In this document: positions 62,342-64,000 of the stretch, piece by piece | How the letters are laid out: each line of letters begins with the position of its first letter | Position numbering within the stretch: position 1 is the stretch's first letter | Assembly: GCA_963797255.1 (NCBI GenBank) | Contig: CAWCOV010000015.1 | Location: 558,001 to 622,000, forward strand | DNA from: JANXZS01 sp963797255 | GTDB taxonomy: Bacteria > Acidobacteriota > Terriglobia > Terriglobales > Acidobacteriaceae | DNA: 64,000 nt | Reading direction: 5' to 3' | Program-made: the position numbers and the translations under genes | The notes under the pieces: generated by a model | Seen by the model: only the letters and a program-made list of their open reading frames with translations | Databases searched by the model: none | Told to the model about the DNA's origin: nothing

Positions 62342-63208
62342 CTAGTCCACCTTATCGGCAACACATACTTGGCGCTGAGTGCCTAAGTGTTCAATAGAAA
62401 GCTCGACCACGTCACCCACACTCAGATACTGCGGAGGCTTCATGCCAAGGCCAACTCCCGGTGGTGTTCCGGTTGATATTAGGTCTCCGGCTTCAAGTGT
62501 CATGAATTGCGAAATGTAGTGAACCAGCGTAAAGACATCGAAGACCATGGTGCTGGTATTTCCTCTTTGTCGCCGTTCACCATTCACGTTGAGAGACATC
62601 GCCAGCGACTTCACATTCGGCAACTCATCCTTTGTCACCAGGAAAGGACCTAACGGATTGAACGTGTCGCAGCTCTTTCCCTTGCTCCATTGACCACCGC
62701 GCTCGAGTTGGAATTCGCGCTCGGATACATCGTTTGAGAGGCAGTACCCTGCAATAAAATCTGAAGCCTCTTCAGGGCTGCTGAGATAGCGCGCATCTTT
62801 GCCGATTACGATCGCGAGTTCAACTTCCCAATCTGTCTTTTTGCTGCCTCGAGGAATAATCAGATTGTCATAAGGACCAACGACAGTATTTGCTGCCTTC
62901 ATGAAGAGGATGGGCTCTTTCGGTACCTCCATCCCCGACTCTGCCGCGTGGTCTGAATAATTCAATCCGACGCAAATAACCTTTCCTGGCCTGGCTATTG
63001 GTGCGCCGTAGCGGACGTTCTCCTCAACCGAGGGAAAAGTCGAAAGGTCGCGTTCAGCTAGAACATCTGCAAGCTTATTGAGACCACCCTGGCGAAAAAA
63101 GCCAGCATTCCAGTCATCGAAATGCTGCGAGAGATCGATTCTTTTCCCTTCATCCGTGACCAGCCCGGGGCGCTCCTCGCCCGGCGTTCCAAAGCGAACT
63201 AATTTCAC
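62342..63208 (-). CDS. fumarylacetoacetate hydrolase family protein
   Basis: 288 residues, start GTG 63208. The FAH domain shows GKVICVGLNYSDHAAESG, FMKAANTVVGPYDNLIIPRG, DWEVELAIVIGKDARY, then GYCLSNDVSEREFQ, KSCDTFNPLGPFLV and GDLISTGTPPGVGLG. Metal-binding acids sit in the EVELAIVIG region. Family members cleave or hydrate 2-keto-3-deoxy sugar acids, ureidoglycolate or catechol products; a sugar-acid role (for example a 2,4-diketo-3-deoxy-fuconate or rhamnonate hydrolase) fits the general character of this window. It is divergent from a HAD phosphatase gene. Confidence 0.9.
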   Translation of the reverse strand: MKLVRFGTPGEERPGLVTDEGKRIDLSQHFDDWNAGFFRQGGLNKLADVLAERDLSTFPSVEENVRYGAPIARPGKVICVGLNYSDHAAESGMEVPKEPILFMKAANTVVGPYDNLIIPRGSKKTDWEVELAIVIGKDARYLSSPEEASDFIAGYCLSNDVSEREFQLERGGQWSKGKSCDTFNPLGPFLVTKDELPNVKSLAMSLNVNGERRQRGNTSTMVFDVFTLVHYISQFMTLEAGDLISTGTPPGVGLGMKPPQYLSVGDVVELSIEHLGTQRQVCVADKVD

Positions 63209-63433
63209 TGAAAACCAACTTTCTCAGATAGAAAATAACGTGATTCAAACGCAAGTGATCCATAAAGGAGAACGCGAAAGCATGCCCCGTGCATCCAATC
63301 ATAATCACTGCGTGGAATTATTATCAGGCCGGGTACATCGTGGAGAACCCGATTCTCAGCCTCTTCTCGTGCAATATTCACACGAATCCTTCACAATAAA
63401 GACAGATGCAGACCCAATAGGAGCAACACCGTT

Positions 63434-64000
63434 GTGACCAGTACGCAGAATGCAGCACCTACACAGCTCTCAGACACTGAGTTTCTGAACGCCGCCCTAG
63501 CGCTTAGTCCACACGTAGCAGTTTTTGATTGTGATGGCACGCTCTGGAGTGGTGATGCCGGTTACGGCTTCATGGTTTGGTCTTTGGAGCAGGGCCTTGT
63601 CTCGAGAAATGCCAGCGACTGGATCGATTCCCGCTACCGTTTGTATCTCAGCGGGGAAGTTTCAGAAGAAACAATGTGCGGCGAGATGGTCCAGGTTTAT
63701 GCGGAACTACGTGAAGACGAGTTGCGGCACGCCGCGGCGGAATATTTTCATTCTTATATCGAACCGCGAATATTTCCCGTGCTTCGCAAGTTGATCGATG
63801 GACTTCGCCGGGCAGGCACCGACATTTGGGCGGTGAGTTCAACCAATAACTGGGTCATTGAAGAAGGGGTCAAGCAATTCCAGATCCCCGCGGAAAAAAT
63901 CTTGGCGGCCCGCGTAAAAGTGGAAGATGGCGTAGTGAGCAGCCAGTTATTGGCGGTTCCCACCGACGAGGACAAGGCGGTTGCGCTTCGGGGCGTCGGC
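63434..64000 (+). CDS. HAD-family phosphatase, SerB-like (truncated by window end)
   Basis: At least 189 residues from GTG 63434, with AGGAG about ten bases upstream; the frame is open to the window edge. Motif I is VAVFDCDGTLWSGDAG with both Asp residues, motif II is the Ser in AVSSTNNW, and the Lys of motif III is expected in the DEDKAVAL stretch. The cap pattern is that of HAD-IB enzymes such as phosphoserine phosphatase. The missing C-terminus prevents firm assignment. It is divergent from the FAH-family gene. Confidence 0.78.
   Translation, partial: MTSTQNAAPTQLSDTEFLNAALALSPHVAVFDCDGTLWSGDAGYGFMVWSLEQGLVSRNASDWIDSRYRLYLSGEVSEETMCGEMVQVYAELREDELRHAAAEYFHSYIEPRIFPVLRKLIDGLRRAGTDIWAVSSTNNWVIEEGVKQFQIPAEKILAARVKVEDGVVSSQLLAVPTDEDKAVALRGVG

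Noticed and set aside
1..64000. tRNA, rRNA, CRISPR arrays, insertion sequences, prophage or integrase genes
   Set aside because: No cloverleaf-like tRNA, regular repeat-spacer array, transposase or integrase motif was recognised on reading either strand. A covariance-model search would be needed to exclude small RNAs.

Overview
The window looks like chromosomal DNA of an acidobacterium, most likely class Terriglobia (Acidobacteriaceae-like). The call rests on gene content: a 1194-residue TonB-dependent receptor with an N-terminal carboxypeptidase-regulatory domain, a glyoxylate-shunt pair, many secreted sugar enzymes, a DUF6496-type protein and a DUF481 protein. This is inference from family distribution, not a phylogenetic test. 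No rRNA, tRNA, insertion sequence, prophage or CRISPR array is visible.

Layout. 0-5 kb: a secreted TPR protein and the large receptor. 5.5-17 kb: a carbohydrate-utilisation block (GntR/LacI-type regulator, secreted GH13 alpha-glucosidase, ThuA-domain protein, sugar-phosphate isomerase/epimerase, Gfo/Idh/MocA oxidoreductase, GlcG/HbpS protein, alpha-galactosidase, Tat-exported aldo/keto reductase). 17-23 kb: a four-gene minus-strand operon of an unusual acyl-CoA dehydrogenase, an ETF-quinone oxidoreductase homologue and EtfB/EtfA. 23-28 kb: malate synthase and isocitrate lyase, with a divergent TPR/helix-turn-helix protein that may regulate them. 28-34.7 kb: polyhydroxybutyrate metabolism (SDR reductase, PhaA, PhaB, class III-like PhaC with a short PhaE-like partner, phasin, PhaR). 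34.8-38 kb: a phosphatase and a membrane-tethered trehalose-6-phosphate synthase. 38-48.4 kb: regulators (STAS, Crp/Fnr, PAS-GAF-sigma54 activator), a PD-(D/E)XK-like protein, amine oxidase, UdgX uracil-DNA glycosylase, ferritin-like protein, aquaporin and a DUF481 protein. 49-54.9 kb: a tripartite RND efflux operon. 55.3-59.4 kb: a seven-gene bufferin-type operon (BufA precursor, BufB/MNIO, BufC, DoxX, thioredoxin-like protein, ECF sigma, zinc anti-sigma). 59.8-64 kb: esterase, GlsB-like protein, outer-membrane protein, FAH-family hydrolase and a truncated HAD phosphatase.

How the parts connect. The ETF module, glyoxylate shunt and PHB block together suggest storage of carbon as PHB and growth on fatty or other acyl substrates through acetyl-CoA. 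Trehalose synthesis, UdgX, the ferritin-like protein, aquaporin and GlsB-like protein look like stress functions. The bufferin operon is the best candidate for a little-described system: a secreted cysteine-repeat peptide modified by a multinuclear iron oxidase, with its own sigma/anti-sigma pair encoded at the operon end.

Caution on sequence quality. Five genes carry six frameshifts, and all six are single extra bases. Removing them gives full-length proteins in every case, so base-insertion errors are at least as likely as true pseudogenes. These genes are typed as pseudogenes but described by their restored products.
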